Of a stretch of DNA of 64,000 nucleotides, positions 30,367 through 40,145 are shown piece by piece. Position 1 is the first letter of the stretch; each line of letters starts with the position of its first letter. The translations under genes and the position numbers were made by a program. The notes under the pieces are model-generated. The model saw nothing but the letters and a program-made list of their open reading frames with translations, was not told where the DNA came from and ran no database searches. The DNA comes from Anaerococcus senegalensis JC48 (GTDB lineage Bacteria; Bacillota; Clostridia; Tissierellales; Peptoniphilaceae), in contig NZ_HE578907.1 in assembly GCF_000321005.1 (NCBI RefSeq), positions 728,859 through 792,858 of the forward strand. The letters are read 5' to 3'.

Positions 30367-31276
30367 CTTTTAGTTTTTTTACAAGGTTTTCTCCTTCTCT
30401 TTTTAATGATAATTCAAATAATCCCATATTGGTAAAACCATAAATTGTATATGTTTTAAAATACTTTTTTATTTTTTTATTTATTTTTTCTATCAATTTG
30501 TCATTATAAGTAGAATTAAGAAAATCTATTACAATCATTCCGCCTATATTTCTTAGTTTCAGATTGTAGAATATAAAATCAATTACTTCTTCATTCACTT
30601 TGAAATAAAAATCATCCCTATCCATGGTTGATTTTTTCTTTGATGAATTAACATCTACAAAACACAATGTTTCTAAATCGTTGATTATTATTGAAAGATC
30701 ATCCTTATAAATTTTTTCATCTTTTATTGTTTTTATAGAATCAAAAATTATTTTATTATTTTTTATATTAATTTCTTTACAAAGTAAATTTTTATTTTTT
30801 TCTAAATATAGATCAAATTCATTGTAGGTTTTTAATAATTTTGGTGTAGGATCAAATTTTTCCTCATTTATTAGTGAGTTTTTAATATCAATTAAATTAT
30901 TATAGCTTTGGGCATTTTTATTTCTTCCATCTTTTAAGATTGGATAGCCCTTGTTCTTGAACCTATATAAATAGTAATCTTCATTTTCTATCCTAAAATT
31001 GGCACTAAATCTTGCAAGTTTATCATCAAATTCTTCTTTTACTATTTGACCAATTACGCTATCTCCAATTTTAAACTTTTTATTTGATTTTAAAAAAGCC
31101 TTCTTGTCCTTGTCATATAACAAAAAATATGCATTAATTGAATCAATTTTATCCACAACTTTAGCTCTATAAATATTATAAAGATAAGGAGAGTAAAATT
31201 TTAATTCATACAATTTATCGTCTACAATTTTTCCAAAGGCCTTTTCTTTGTAATCTACAAATATATATGATTTCAT
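30350..31276 (-). CDS. Short RNase E/G family protein
   Basis: 308 aa, against about 480-570 for full RNase G-type enzymes. Visible parts: FGKIVDDKLYELKFY start, an S1-like region (residues 36-95), FVDVNSSKKKS with Asp208 and LRNIGGMIVIDFLNS with Asp251, which match the two catalytic Asp positions, then YGFTNMGLFELSLKR. The zinc-link and C-terminal dimer parts are missing. May be an active minimal RNase or a reduced relative. Last gene of the mre operon; overlaps the previous gene by four bases. Confidence 0.82.
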   Translation of the reverse strand: MKSYIFVDYKEKAFGKIVDDKLYELKFYSPYLYNIYRAKVVDKIDSINAYFLLYDKDKKAFLKSNKKFKIGDSVIGQIVKEEFDDKLARFSANFRIENEDYYLYRFKNKGYPILKDGRNKNAQSYNNLIDIKNSLINEEKFDPTPKLLKTYNEFDLYLEKNKNLLCKEINIKNNKIIFDSIKTIKDEKIYKDDLSIIINDLETLCFVDVNSSKKKSTMDRDDFYFKVNEEVIDFIFYNLKLRNIGGMIVIDFLNSTYNDKLIEKINKKIKKYFKTYTIYGFTNMGLFELSLKREGENLVKKLKEKELI

Positions 31277-31899
31277 TGTGCTAATTTTTTCTTTAATTTT
31301 TCAAAAAATCCTATTTTTCCGATTGATTCTACTTTATCTTCCAATAAATTAGAAATTATAGCATCATAAGAATTATTTTTTGTCTTTAATCCCAAAAATT
31401 TTGAAGATTTATTAATAATTTGTTCTCTTTTTTCTCTAATATCGAAATACTTATCATCATTTTCAATATAAAAATAATCAGAGCTTATATCACTATCAAG
31501 TTCTTCTACATTTAAAATTTTAATTTCTTTTTTATTTTCTAATAAATTTGGATCTAATCCATAAATTATCAAATAATCATAATTCGATATTTTTTCAAAT
31601 AATTGATTGATATCTTCTTTTTTGATTTTGTATTTATCTTCTACTAAAGGTGAGATAGCAAAATCAATATTTTCCTTATAAGTTCTAATTATCTTATCAA
31701 GGCCTACAATTTCAAGGAAATAATCACATATATCATATGTGATCATTCCTGCCATATCAAACAAATCTTCTATATTTTCGTTTTTGTTTCTTTTAAAAGA
31801 TAGAAGTAATAAAGATTTATCTTTAGAAAGTTCATTTGAAAGTTCTTTTATAAATTTAAGTTCATTATGATTTTTTGAATTTATTAAAAACACATTCAT
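31273..31899 (-). CDS. Degenerate MinD-like protein lacking the P-loop
   Basis: 208 aa from ATG 31899 (GGAGAATAGC upstream, within the PBP2 stop). The arrangement copies MinD: MNVFLINSKN at the first strand but no GKGGVGKT loop, KSLLLLSFKRNKNENIEDLF for MinD's LLIDAD..NLD strand, YDYLIIYGLDP for YDYVIIDCPAG, and a C-terminal amphipathic GFFEKLKKKLAQ resembling the membrane-targeting tail. Its place after PBP2 is where minCDE often occur; minC and minE are absent. Probably a non-ATPase MinD relative; the homology is by eye. Confidence 0.6.
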   Translation of the reverse strand: MNVFLINSKNHNELKFIKELSNELSKDKSLLLLSFKRNKNENIEDLFDMAGMITYDICDYFLEIVGLDKIIRTYKENIDFAISPLVEDKYKIKKEDINQLFEKISNYDYLIIYGLDPNLLENKKEIKILNVEELDSDISSDYFYIENDDKYFDIREKREQIINKSSKFLGLKTKNNSYDAIISNLLEDKVESIGKIGFFEKLKKKLAQ

Positions 31900-31900
31900 G

Positions 31901-34900
31901 CTATTCTCCATTTGTATTTTCTTGTGTATTTACATTATTTTGATTATTTTCCTGATCATTTTTTTCATTATTATCTTTATTTTTATCTACAACAATGCTT
32001 TGATCATCAGGATTTATTTTAATATCAAAATATTTACAAACTATATCTCTTACAACTGGACCACAATTTATAGACGTTCCTGCTTGAACCATAAAAACTG
32101 TTATAGCAATTTCTGGGTCATCATATGGTGCAAACGCCACCATCCAAGCATAGGAATCGTAATCAGATCCATCCGGATTTTTTCCTTCAACTTCAGCAGT
32201 TCCTGTTTTTTCTCCAACTTCTATTGGTATATCCCTAAAGAATTTAAAAGCTTGAGCTGCTTGTAAGGCACCATATTTTATATCTTCAAAGTTTTTAGGA
32301 TCTTTTACAGGAATTTTTGATCTTTTTACTTGATTTTTAAATAAAACATCTTTTGAATTATGATTAGTGACCTTATCAATCAAAGTATATTTATTTAAAT
32401 AACCTCCATTTGAAATTGTTGATATAACCCTATTCATTTGAAGTGGAGTATATGAATTTTGTCCTTGACCAATTACAATATTTAGCATATCTGTAATATC
32501 CCATTCAGCTTGATTTAAGAAAGTATATTTTATACTATCAGCAAGCCCTGATTGTTCTCCATCAAGAACTTTTTCTGGTTCGTATCCATATTTATCAAGC
32601 TTTTTAATCAATTCATCTCTTGAAATTGATTTTGGTTTATTAGCTAATTTTACAATATTTTCAATATCTTTATTAAAATCATCTTTTGATTTTTTGGTAT
32701 TTTCTTTTAAATATTTATTTAAGTTTTCTTCAAGATATTGTTTTAATAATGTTTTTGTTACTTCTAATTTTTTTTCTGTTGAAGGTATGTTTCCTCTAGA
32801 TTCGCTTGGAATATTTATTTCTATACCAGTTGTTTCATCAAGTCCTAACATTTCTGCTGTTTTTCTTATATCATTAAGTTCAAGTTTTACACCAATACTT
32901 TTCCCGTTAGAAGGATTTTCTCCCAAGGCAAGTGTAAAGAAATAATAGTTACAAGAAACTTTTAAGGCATCATATAAGGTTTCGTCCCCATGTTTTATAC
33001 CATATTCTGTCCACGCCAGACAAGAAAATCTTCTATTTCCTATATCCATAAATCCATTACAGTAATTTAATCTTTGTGGATCTAATCCTTTTTCTAAGGC
33101 TGCAAGTGATGAAACTAATTTAAAAGTAGAACCCGGCATTACAGCTGTTTGACTAGCCATATTTAACATTGGTCTTGGCGCTAATACAGTTGAGTTTTCT
33201 GGAACTTGTAAGCTCTCCCAATCTGTATCAGAAATTCCAGTAGAAAATAAGTTCGGATCATAGTTAGGATATGAAGCAGATGCCAAAACTTCTCCAGTTT
33301 TTACATTACTTACTACTACAGCACCACTAGCTGCATAATTACCTCTAACTGGTGGAACGTAATTTCCATAAATAGATTCGTAAGCTGTACCTGTTCTTAT
33401 AGCTTCAAGCATTGCTGCCAAAGTTCTTTCAGATTCTTTTTGTAAATTTGCATCTATAGATAAGTAAACATCATTTCCTGGTTCAGAAGGAGTTTGTGAT
33501 AAAGTTTTGATTCTATTTCCTGATGAATCAACTGTCACAATACTTTTACCATTTTTACCTCTTAAGGTTTCTTGGTAGGATTCTTCTATTCCAGTTTTTC
33601 CAACAATTTCATCTCTTAAATAAGAATCTTGATTTACATATTTTTCAACTTCAGTATCAGTTGCAATTGGCCCCATATAACCAAGTACGTGGCTTGCAAG
33701 ATTTCTATTTGGATATGATCTTATTGGTATAGTAGCAACATCAATACCATTAGATTTTTTAATATTTTCCTCAATTCTTAAAACTGTAGATTCATCTAAA
33801 TTATATACTAAATTAATTGGCCTAAAACCATAAGATCCTTGTTTGTTTACAATATTATCAATAGTTAATATTCCACAGGCTTCATAATTATTATCATTTT
33901 TTATATTTGAAACTGATTTTATATAATCAAGAATTTCTTTTGCATTTTTAGCTTTTTCTAATTTTTTTAATTATTTCATTTCTTGAATTATTTTTATCTT
34001 TGTTTGCATAATATTCAAAAAAATCTTTCTTTGCTACATTAAATGTATAGTCCCATTTTTCAGGTTTATCTTCTGTAATATCTATAGAAGGATATACACT
34101 ATTTTTTGCATTTGCATTTTGTGCTAAAAATTTAAAATCTTTATCTAAAACTATATCTTTAAGTAAATGATTTTTATCTGCAAGTTCTGCTAATTCTTCT
34201 GCTGGATCTCCTGCTTGAGAATTTTTAAAATTTAATTCTACAGAATATATATTTTTATCATCTTTTGTTTCTGTTTTTACTTCTGTTTTGAAATTTGCAT
34301 ATATTCCTTTATTTTCTAATTTTTCAATTAAAACATCTGCCGGAATACTATAAGAACCATCATCCTCGTTTAAACTTGCTGATTTTAAGAAGTCTTTTAT
34401 TGATGATTTTTTTACTATTTGATAAAAATCATCACTTGCTTTTGTATCAATTTTTATTTCAGGATAACCATTATTTAGGCTAGCTTTTTTTTGTATAAAT
34501 TTCTCATCAGCAGTTAAAGTATAATCTTTAATTATTACATTTGATTGAAGATTATTTTCTTTTAAAATATTGTAAGTTAATAATCTAGCCTTATTATTTT
34601 CTAAAATATTTCTTAATACAGCTTTATCTTCTCCAATTTCACTTACAACAACATCAACAGGATCTTCATCAATAGTATGATTTATTGATTTTAATTTATT
34701 TTCTGCATTGTCTTTGTATGTTAAATTAAGGTCTCCATTTTTTTGATTTACTAAAATTGGTACATCAATTCCTCTTTTTTTCAAAGCAAGAAGGGCTGTT
34801 TTCATAGTTTCATATTTAATGCCGTTATTATCACTATGAGATTTCACAATCTCATCTATCAAGTTATTATCAATTATAGTATCTACAATTTTATCTTCTG

Positions 34901-35303
34901 GTGACTTTTCTTCTTTAAAATAATCTTCTTTGCTTTTATATTGGAAAGAGTTTAATCTTATATCAAAGTCATTTTGATAATTAACACCAGCTTCTTCTAA
35001 AATATTAGCCAAAGTAGTCTCAGCTTCTATCCTATCTTTGTCGTCTAAATTTGTTAATTGGTCCTTATAAAGTTGCACTGCAAAGGATGGAACTGTAGTA
35101 GCAAGCACATTTCCATTCCTATCTAAAATATCTCCCCTACTTGCAATCTCATCAACTTCTTGAACTTTTCTATTATCAGATAGGTCCCTATAATGTTCTC
35201 CTTGATTAATCATAAGTATAAATAATTTTACAAATATTGCTACAAACATCAAGCCAAAAACAATCTGTAATAGGGTAATCCTATTTTCTTTTTGTTTTTT
35301 CAA
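31901..35303 (-). pseudogene. mrdA: Penicillin-binding protein 2 (elongasome transpeptidase), split by a one-base frameshift
   Basis: Two parts. The N-terminal part (start 35303, stop 33948, 451 codons) has a membrane anchor (ITLLQIVFGLMFVAIFVKLF) and the dimerisation domain with SRGDILDRNGNVLATTVPSF. The distal part (31901 to about 33961, including 33676) has HVLGYMGPI, SxxK as PGSTFK, SCN, KTGTAE and an Asn/Gln/Glu tail. An A7 run (T run 33962-33968 on +) separates them; with six A the frame would be continuous. It sits in the mreBCD operon. Either true inactivation, homopolymer phase variation, or a base-calling error. Confidence 0.85.
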
Positions 35304-35314
35304 ATTTTACACCC

Positions 35315-35806
35315 CTATATTCTGTAAGTTGGAATATACATTAATTTCTTTATTAAAAAGTGATAAACTAGATACACTAAAGTATTTAATACTGCCTCTA
35401 CTAAAAGCGGTATGAATAAATAATTTTTAATTACAATAATGTCTGCTTTAAATATATAAGTTATTAAGCTAACAAAAATAAAGTTAATTATAGTAAAAAC
35501 AAAACTCAAAATTAATCCTGTATTTTTATCACTATTAAATCTAAATCTATCTTCTGCGACAATATATCCAATCAAAAAGTATGATAAGGCTCTAATACCT
35601 ATGATATTTGAAAACATAAAATCTTCTAAAAGACCAATTATAAGTCCCGTATATGCACCACTTTTAGAACCTAGTATTAATGAAAGACTAATTACTAGAC
35701 CTATAACTATATTTACATTAGATCCAAAAATATCTATTTTTGAAAATACTGTTATTTGTAAAATAAATGTTATAAAAGCTATTATAAAAGTTTTTAATTT
35801 ATTCAT
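35315..35806 (-). CDS. mreD: Rod shape-determining protein MreD
   Basis: 163 aa, five or six membrane segments: LKTFIIAFITFILQITVFSK, NVNIVIGLVISLSLILGS, GAYTGLIIGLLEDFMFSNII, VFTIINFIFVSLITYIF. Typical MreD length and pattern. It lies between mreC and the PBP2 gene, the conserved order. Part of the elongasome in the cytoplasmic membrane. Confidence 0.9.
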   Translation of the reverse strand: MNKLKTFIIAFITFILQITVFSKIDIFGSNVNIVIGLVISLSLILGSKSGAYTGLIIGLLEDFMFSNIIGIRALSYFLIGYIVAEDRFRFNSDKNTGLILSFVFTIINFIFVSLITYIFKADIIVIKNYLFIPLLVEAVLNTLVYLVYHFLIKKLMYIPTYRI

Positions 35807-35813
35807 AATTAAC

Positions 35814-36644
35814 CTACCTTCTAAGAATCAAAACTCTATATAAGTGAGTAAAATCTACAGGAGAATCTATATTTACATTTTTTCTTAAAGAATCTTTGCT
35901 CATATAAACATTTGATATTTCTCCTAAATATAAACCTTTTGGATATACTCCACCAATTCCACTTGTTAAAATTACATCGGATTTTTTAACATCACTATCA
36001 ACCTCTAGCATATATCCATTTATAGATTTATTCTTGTAATCATCTATTACTCCATAATCCCCACTTCGAGAATTAATAAATGAAACATCATTTGAAGAAT
36101 TTTTTATTGTTTCTACTTTACTTGTCGTAGAGTTAACTTTTACAACTTTTCCAATAACTGCAGATGAATATTCACTATCACCAATTGCTTGAAGTATTAC
36201 ATCATTAACTTTTAATCCGTCTTTACTTCCCTTATCAATAAAAAATGATTCCTGCATGCTTTTTACATCAGAACTAATTATTTGAGCTTTAAGATAAGAA
36301 TATTCATTGTCATTCATAGCATCTTTTTCAGCCTTAAGAAAGTCTTTTCTATTTATTATTTCCATTAAATTAGCATTTTCTTTTAATAAGTTTTTATTTT
36401 CAATCTTTAATTTCTCAATTTCTGACCTAGTTTGTTTAGATCCAATTGTATCTTCAACTGCCTTTATTAATTCTGATGAAATAGAATAAGAAACCTTATT
36501 AAGTGGCTTAAAAATCGTATTTGTAACATTATTACCAGCCTTTGCTAAACCATTAGAAAAACTAGATACAAAAATCAAAACAACTAAAAGCGCTATTGTT
36601 ACTATAAAAGATTTATTATTTTTCTTTTTTCTTCTATATGACAT
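35814..36644 (-). CDS. mreC: Rod shape-determining protein MreC
   Basis: 276 aa. Short basic cytoplasmic start (YRRKKKNNKSF), one membrane helix (IVTIALLVVLIFVSSF), a coiled coil about residues 68-105 (TRSEIEKLKIENKNLLKENA) and the extracellular beta domain with DVILTSGIGGVYPKGLYLGE near the end, the conserved MreC tail. Bridges MreB to PBP2. Immediately follows mreB. Confidence 0.94.
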   Translation of the reverse strand: MSYRRKKKNNKSFIVTIALLVVLIFVSSFSNGLAKAGNNVTNTIFKPLNKVSYSISSELIKAVEDTIGSKQTRSEIEKLKIENKNLLKENANLMEIINRKDFLKAEKDAMNDNEYSYLKAQIISSDVKSMQESFFIDKGSKDGLKVNDVILQAIGDSEYSSAVIGKVVKVNSTTSKVETIKNSSNDVSFINSRSGDYGVIDDYKNKSINGYMLEVDSDVKKSDVILTSGIGGVYPKGLYLGEISNVYMSKDSLRKNVNIDSPVDFTHLYRVLILRR

Positions 36645-36646
36645 AT

Positions 36647-37660
36647 TTACCTACTTTGATATTTTAAAAATCTATCTGGATTTTCCATAATTAAACCAGC
36701 ACCTTTTATAGCATCAAGGTCTGGATTATCAGATACATTTGCCTTCAAATTTATTTTCTTTTCAATATATTCTCCAAGTCCTTTAACCTTTGCCATTCCG
36801 CCTGTGAGAATAAAACCATCATTTTTAATATCACTTGATAACTCTGGTGGAGTTTTTTCTAACACTAAAAAAATCATTTCAACTAAAGAATCTGCAAAAT
36901 CACTCAAACAAGCAGCAATCTCTTCACTCTTTAACTTTATTCTTTTAGGTTTAGCATCTTTAAGATCTCTTCCTTCAACATCAATTGATAAATTTTTATC
37001 CTTAATTCTAAGAGATAAAATTTCTTTTTTGATTTTCTCTGCTGTATTAAGTCCAATTTCAATCTTTTTAGTATCTCTCAAAAAACTTTGAATATTTTTA
37101 TCAATATCATCTCCACCGATTTTCAAAGTTTTACTAGCAACTATTCCATTTAAGCTTACAACACATACTTCACTATTGCCCGCACCTAGATTTAAAACTA
37201 AAATCCCTCTAGGATCTTCAGGACTCAAACCAACACCAAAACATGATGCTAATGATTCATCAACCATAATAACATCTCTGCTTCCCGCATGTAGTGCAGC
37301 ATCTTCTACAGCTCTTTCTTCTATATCAGTTATTCCACTTGGAACACATACAACAGCTCTTGCTTGTAGAAAAGAAAAACCGGGATTTATTTTTTGAAAA
37401 TAATAATTAAGCATAGCTTCTGTCAAATTAAAATCCGAAATAACTCCTTTTTCAATTGGTCTTTGTACAATAATTTCATCTGGAGTTTTTCCAATCATAT
37501 CTTTAGCCTCTTGACCAATTGCCTTTATTTGTTGATTTTGATGATCTAAAACCAAAACAGTTGGCTCATTAATGACAACACCATCTTCTTTTTTATAAAC
37601 TTTAATACTACTAGTACCTAAATCTATAGCAAGGTCTTCAGCCTTAATCCTTAACTTCAT
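36647..37660 (-). CDS. mreB: Rod shape-determining actin homologue MreB
   Basis: 337 aa. Actin-fold motifs: LAIDLGTSSIKVYKKEDGVV (phosphate 1), ISDFNLTEAMLNYY, VVCVPSGITDIEERAVEDAA, MVDESLASCFGVGL (connect 1), LVLNLGAGNSEVCVVSLNGI (phosphate 2), GFILTGGMAKVKGL (adenosine). It retains all ATP-binding elements and the expected length. Forms membrane filaments that organise wall synthesis with MreC, MreD and PBP2. Confidence 0.95.
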   Translation of the reverse strand: MKLRIKAEDLAIDLGTSSIKVYKKEDGVVINEPTVLVLDHQNQQIKAIGQEAKDMIGKTPDEIIVQRPIEKGVISDFNLTEAMLNYYFQKINPGFSFLQARAVVCVPSGITDIEERAVEDAALHAGSRDVIMVDESLASCFGVGLSPEDPRGILVLNLGAGNSEVCVVSLNGIVASKTLKIGGDDIDKNIQSFLRDTKKIEIGLNTAEKIKKEILSLRIKDKNLSIDVEGRDLKDAKPKRIKLKSEEIAACLSDFADSLVEMIFLVLEKTPPELSSDIKNDGFILTGGMAKVKGLGEYIEKKINLKANVSDNPDLDAIKGAGLIMENPDRFLKYQSR

Positions 37661-37669
37661 ATTTATCTC

Positions 37670-38350
37670 CTACATTAAATTTTCTTTTTTAAAACTAAAA
37701 TATTCTCCATTTCCAATTATAAGATGATCTAAAACATTAATATCCAAAATATCTCCAGCTTGAACTAATTTATTGGTAATAATCTTGTCGTTTTTTGAAG
37801 GTATACAATTACCACTTGGATGATTATGTATAAAAATTATAGCATTAGCACTTTTTCTAACAGCTGGTGTAAAACATTCTCTAGGATTTACAATAGATGA
37901 ATTAAGATCTCCAGTAGAAATTAACTCCTTACTAATAATAATATTTTTAGTATCTAATAATATAGCATAGAAATGTTCTTTTTTTGTGTCTATAAATTTA
38001 TTTTTCATTATAAAATAAGCATCATCGGCACAAGTTATTCTTTTAATTCTCTTATTTATCATTTTTTCACTTAATCTTTTGCCAAATTGGATAGCCGCAA
38101 CAATCTTGCTAGCTTTTGCAATTTTAACTCCCTCTATAGAAGAAAGTTCTTCTATACTAATAGACAAAAGCTCATCAGTAGAAAATTTAGATAAAATATC
38201 CCTACTTAGCTCTATTGCATTTTTCCTTTTTGATCCAAATCCAATAAGAATAGCTAACAATTCCTCATCACTTAAACTATCATAACCATAATTTTTAAGT
38301 TTTTCTCTTGGCCTTTGGCTTATATCCAAATCTTTAATCTTTTTATTCAT
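37670..38350 (-). CDS. radC: RadC family JAB/MPN domain protein
   Basis: 226 aa from ATG 38350 (a TTG four codons earlier is less likely). N-terminal helix-hairpin-helix with QRPREKLKNYGYDSLSDEEL and LSSIEGVKIAKASKI. C-terminal JAMM metal site HNHPSGNCIPSKND, preceded by LISTGDLNSSIVNPRECF and followed by DHLIIGNGEYFSF. Classical RadC; role in DNA repair is disputed. Located just upstream of mreB, as in many Firmicutes. Confidence 0.94.
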   Translation of the reverse strand: MNKKIKDLDISQRPREKLKNYGYDSLSDEELLAILIGFGSKRKNAIELSRDILSKFSTDELLSISIEELSSIEGVKIAKASKIVAAIQFGKRLSEKMINKRIKRITCADDAYFIMKNKFIDTKKEHFYAILLDTKNIIISKELISTGDLNSSIVNPRECFTPAVRKSANAIIFIHNHPSGNCIPSKNDKIITNKLVQAGDILDINVLDHLIIGNGEYFSFKKENLM

Positions 38351-38861
38351 AAAAAATACCAATTTTGTCTAAATGCTCAATCATAAATCTAGAACTTAAA
38401 CCCACAAAAAATCCAGTAAAAATTCCAATAAAAACTAAGACTGGAAAATAATAGAACATTTTTATATTCTGCATAAAAAATATAGCAACAATAATTTGTC
38501 CTAAATTATGACAAAAAGCACCAATTTCACTAACTCCAATCATAGAAAAATCATCATCAACCTTTTTAATAGCAAAGTAAATTGCAGTTGTAGAAAAAAT
38601 TGCGCCTACTATCGAATAGAAAAAGCTCATAACTGATCCAGTAATCAAAACCAATAGAAAAGATTTCAAAATACTTACAGCCAAAGCTTTTTTATAATCA
38701 TAAAAATATATACAAACTAATATTACTATATTAGAAAATCCCAATCTCGCACCAGGAATTGGTACCGGCATTGGGACCATTGATTCAATCAGAGAAATGG
38801 CAAGAGATAGGGCAGTTAAAAGCGATAAATTTACATAAACTTTTACATTACTTTTATTCAT
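38343..38861 (-). CDS. Gx transporter family membrane protein (HepS component I-like)
   Basis: 172 aa, about five membrane segments. SLIESMVPMPVPIPGARLGF then SNIVILVCIYFYDYKKALAV is the Gx transporter/heptaprenyl diphosphate synthase component I signature. Genes for this family next to NusG-II and Rnf-type genes are common in Clostridia; it is probably a transporter-like subunit (ECF-like), substrate unknown. Overlaps nusG-II and radC by four and eight bases. Confidence 0.88.
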   Translation of the reverse strand: MNKSNVKVYVNLSLLTALSLAISLIESMVPMPVPIPGARLGFSNIVILVCIYFYDYKKALAVSILKSFLLVLITGSVMSFFYSIVGAIFSTTAIYFAIKKVDDDFSMIGVSEIGAFCHNLGQIIVAIFFMQNIKMFYYFPVLVFIGIFTGFFVGLSSRFMIEHLDKIGIFYE

Positions 38862-39241
38862 TTTACCACCTTATCAATATCATCACTGCTTATATCATCA
38901 TCGGAAACAATTTCTAAAATTAGTCTATGAGGAAGACACACAATTGTTTCTCCAACTTTTTTTATTTTAGGCATACGAGTGCAAATTAAATCTCTACAAT
39001 TTGCTTCTTTCATTTTAACCTCACCATTTTTTATATCTACAATATTATATTCATCATCCACTTTTATCTTAAAAGTTTTATCTTTATTCAAAGGGTATTT
39101 TCCATACTCTTTTCCATTTAGTTCTACTCTTAAATAATCACCATTTTGATCAGATTTAAATCCCTTCACAAAAACAGTCATTAATATACTTAAAAATAAA
39201 AGCAATACAATAACAATTATATCTCTTTTCTTTAATTTCAT
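38858..39241 (-). CDS. NusG domain II-containing membrane protein
   Basis: 127 aa from ATG 39241 (AGAGGTGTTT upstream). One membrane anchor (IIVIVLLLFLSILMTVFVKG) and a NusG-II type beta domain with DDEYNIVDIKNGEVKMKEAN, CRDLICTRMPKIKKVGETIV and CLPHRLILEI. Conserved Cys pair. Found in Clostridia beside Gx transporter and FMN-binding/Rnf genes. First gene of the operon running to 30350. Confidence 0.88.
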   Translation of the reverse strand: MKLKKRDIIVIVLLLFLSILMTVFVKGFKSDQNGDYLRVELNGKEYGKYPLNKDKTFKIKVDDEYNIVDIKNGEVKMKEANCRDLICTRMPKIKKVGETIVCLPHRLILEIVSDDDISSDDIDKVVK

Positions 39242-39291
39242 AAACACCTCTTATAAAAGTTTATCATTTAAAATATAATAATGTCAATTCA

Positions 39292-39322
39292 ATAAAAAAA
39301 GACCACCGAAAAATCGGTGATC
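39292..39322 (-). terminator. Terminator of the rnf operon
   Basis: Stem from 39301-39309 and 39314-39322 (CACCGA/TCGGTG core) with a run of T on the - strand (A run 39292-39300). It is only a few bases beyond the rnfB stop. Confidence 0.85.
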
Positions 39323-39329
39323 AGTAATT

Positions 39330-40127
39330 TTATTCTACATATATACATTTAGCTGGGCATTTTTCAGCTGCTTCTTTTAAAAGATTTATATCCAAATTGT
39401 CAGAAATCGTCTCTTTAGATAAGAAATTATCCATTGAAAAACCTTCTGGGTAAGTTCTTGCACAAATTGAACAACCAATACAACCTACTTTACAATTTCC
39501 TCTAACATCTTTTCCTTTGTCATGTGATGAACATTTTACAATTGCTTTTTGAGAATAAGGAACAAGTTCTATTATATTTTTTGGACAAGTTTTAACGCAT
39601 GCACCACAGGCCACACATTTTTCCTTATCAACTACACTTACTCCATTAACCATATGTATAGCATCAAATTCGCAAGCTTTAACGCAAGATCCACATCCTA
39701 CACATCCATAATTGCAGGCTTTTTTTCCACCAAAAAGTGCAATTTGTGCTCTACAATCATCAAGTCCTGCATATTCATATAAATCTTTTGCATTTTCACA
39801 TGTACCATTACATTTAACAACAGCAACTTGTTTTTCACCAGCACCAGCTGATTCAACTCCCATTGCACTTGCAACTGAATCAGTTACAGATTGTCCACCA
39901 ATTACACAAGCAGAAACAGGTGCTTCTCCTTTTGCAATTGCATTAGCACAACCATCACATCCTGGATATCCACAAGCTCCACAGTTAGCTCCAGGAAGTT
40001 CTTCTCTAACTCTTTCAACAATCGGATCAGTTTTTACTTCAAATTTTTTACTAATTACACCAAGTAATACTGCCAACAAAAATCCCAATCCTGCAAGTAC
40101 TACCGCTGGTATTAAAATATTATTCAT
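39330..40127 (-). CDS. rnfB: Rnf complex subunit B
   Basis: 265 aa. N-terminal membrane helix (LIPAVVLAGLGFLLAVLLGV), the [4Fe-4S] motif GANCGACGYPGCDGCA (about 47-62), then ferredoxin-type clusters CVGCGSCVKACEFDAI and CVACGACVKTCPKNII, and a third set VGCIGCSICARTYPEGFS in which the fourth Cys is replaced by Tyr-Pro. A last CPAKC follows. Electron entry from ferredoxin. Unlike most, the gene lacks a long ferredoxin tail. Confidence 0.95.
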   Translation of the reverse strand: MNNILIPAVVLAGLGFLLAVLLGVISKKFEVKTDPIVERVREELPGANCGACGYPGCDGCANAIAKGEAPVSACVIGGQSVTDSVASAMGVESAGAGEKQVAVVKCNGTCENAKDLYEYAGLDDCRAQIALFGGKKACNYGCVGCGSCVKACEFDAIHMVNGVSVVDKEKCVACGACVKTCPKNIIELVPYSQKAIVKCSSHDKGKDVRGNCKVGCIGCSICARTYPEGFSMDNFLSKETISDNLDINLLKEAAEKCPAKCIYVE

Positions 40128-40145
40128 TAATATAACCTTCCTTCT

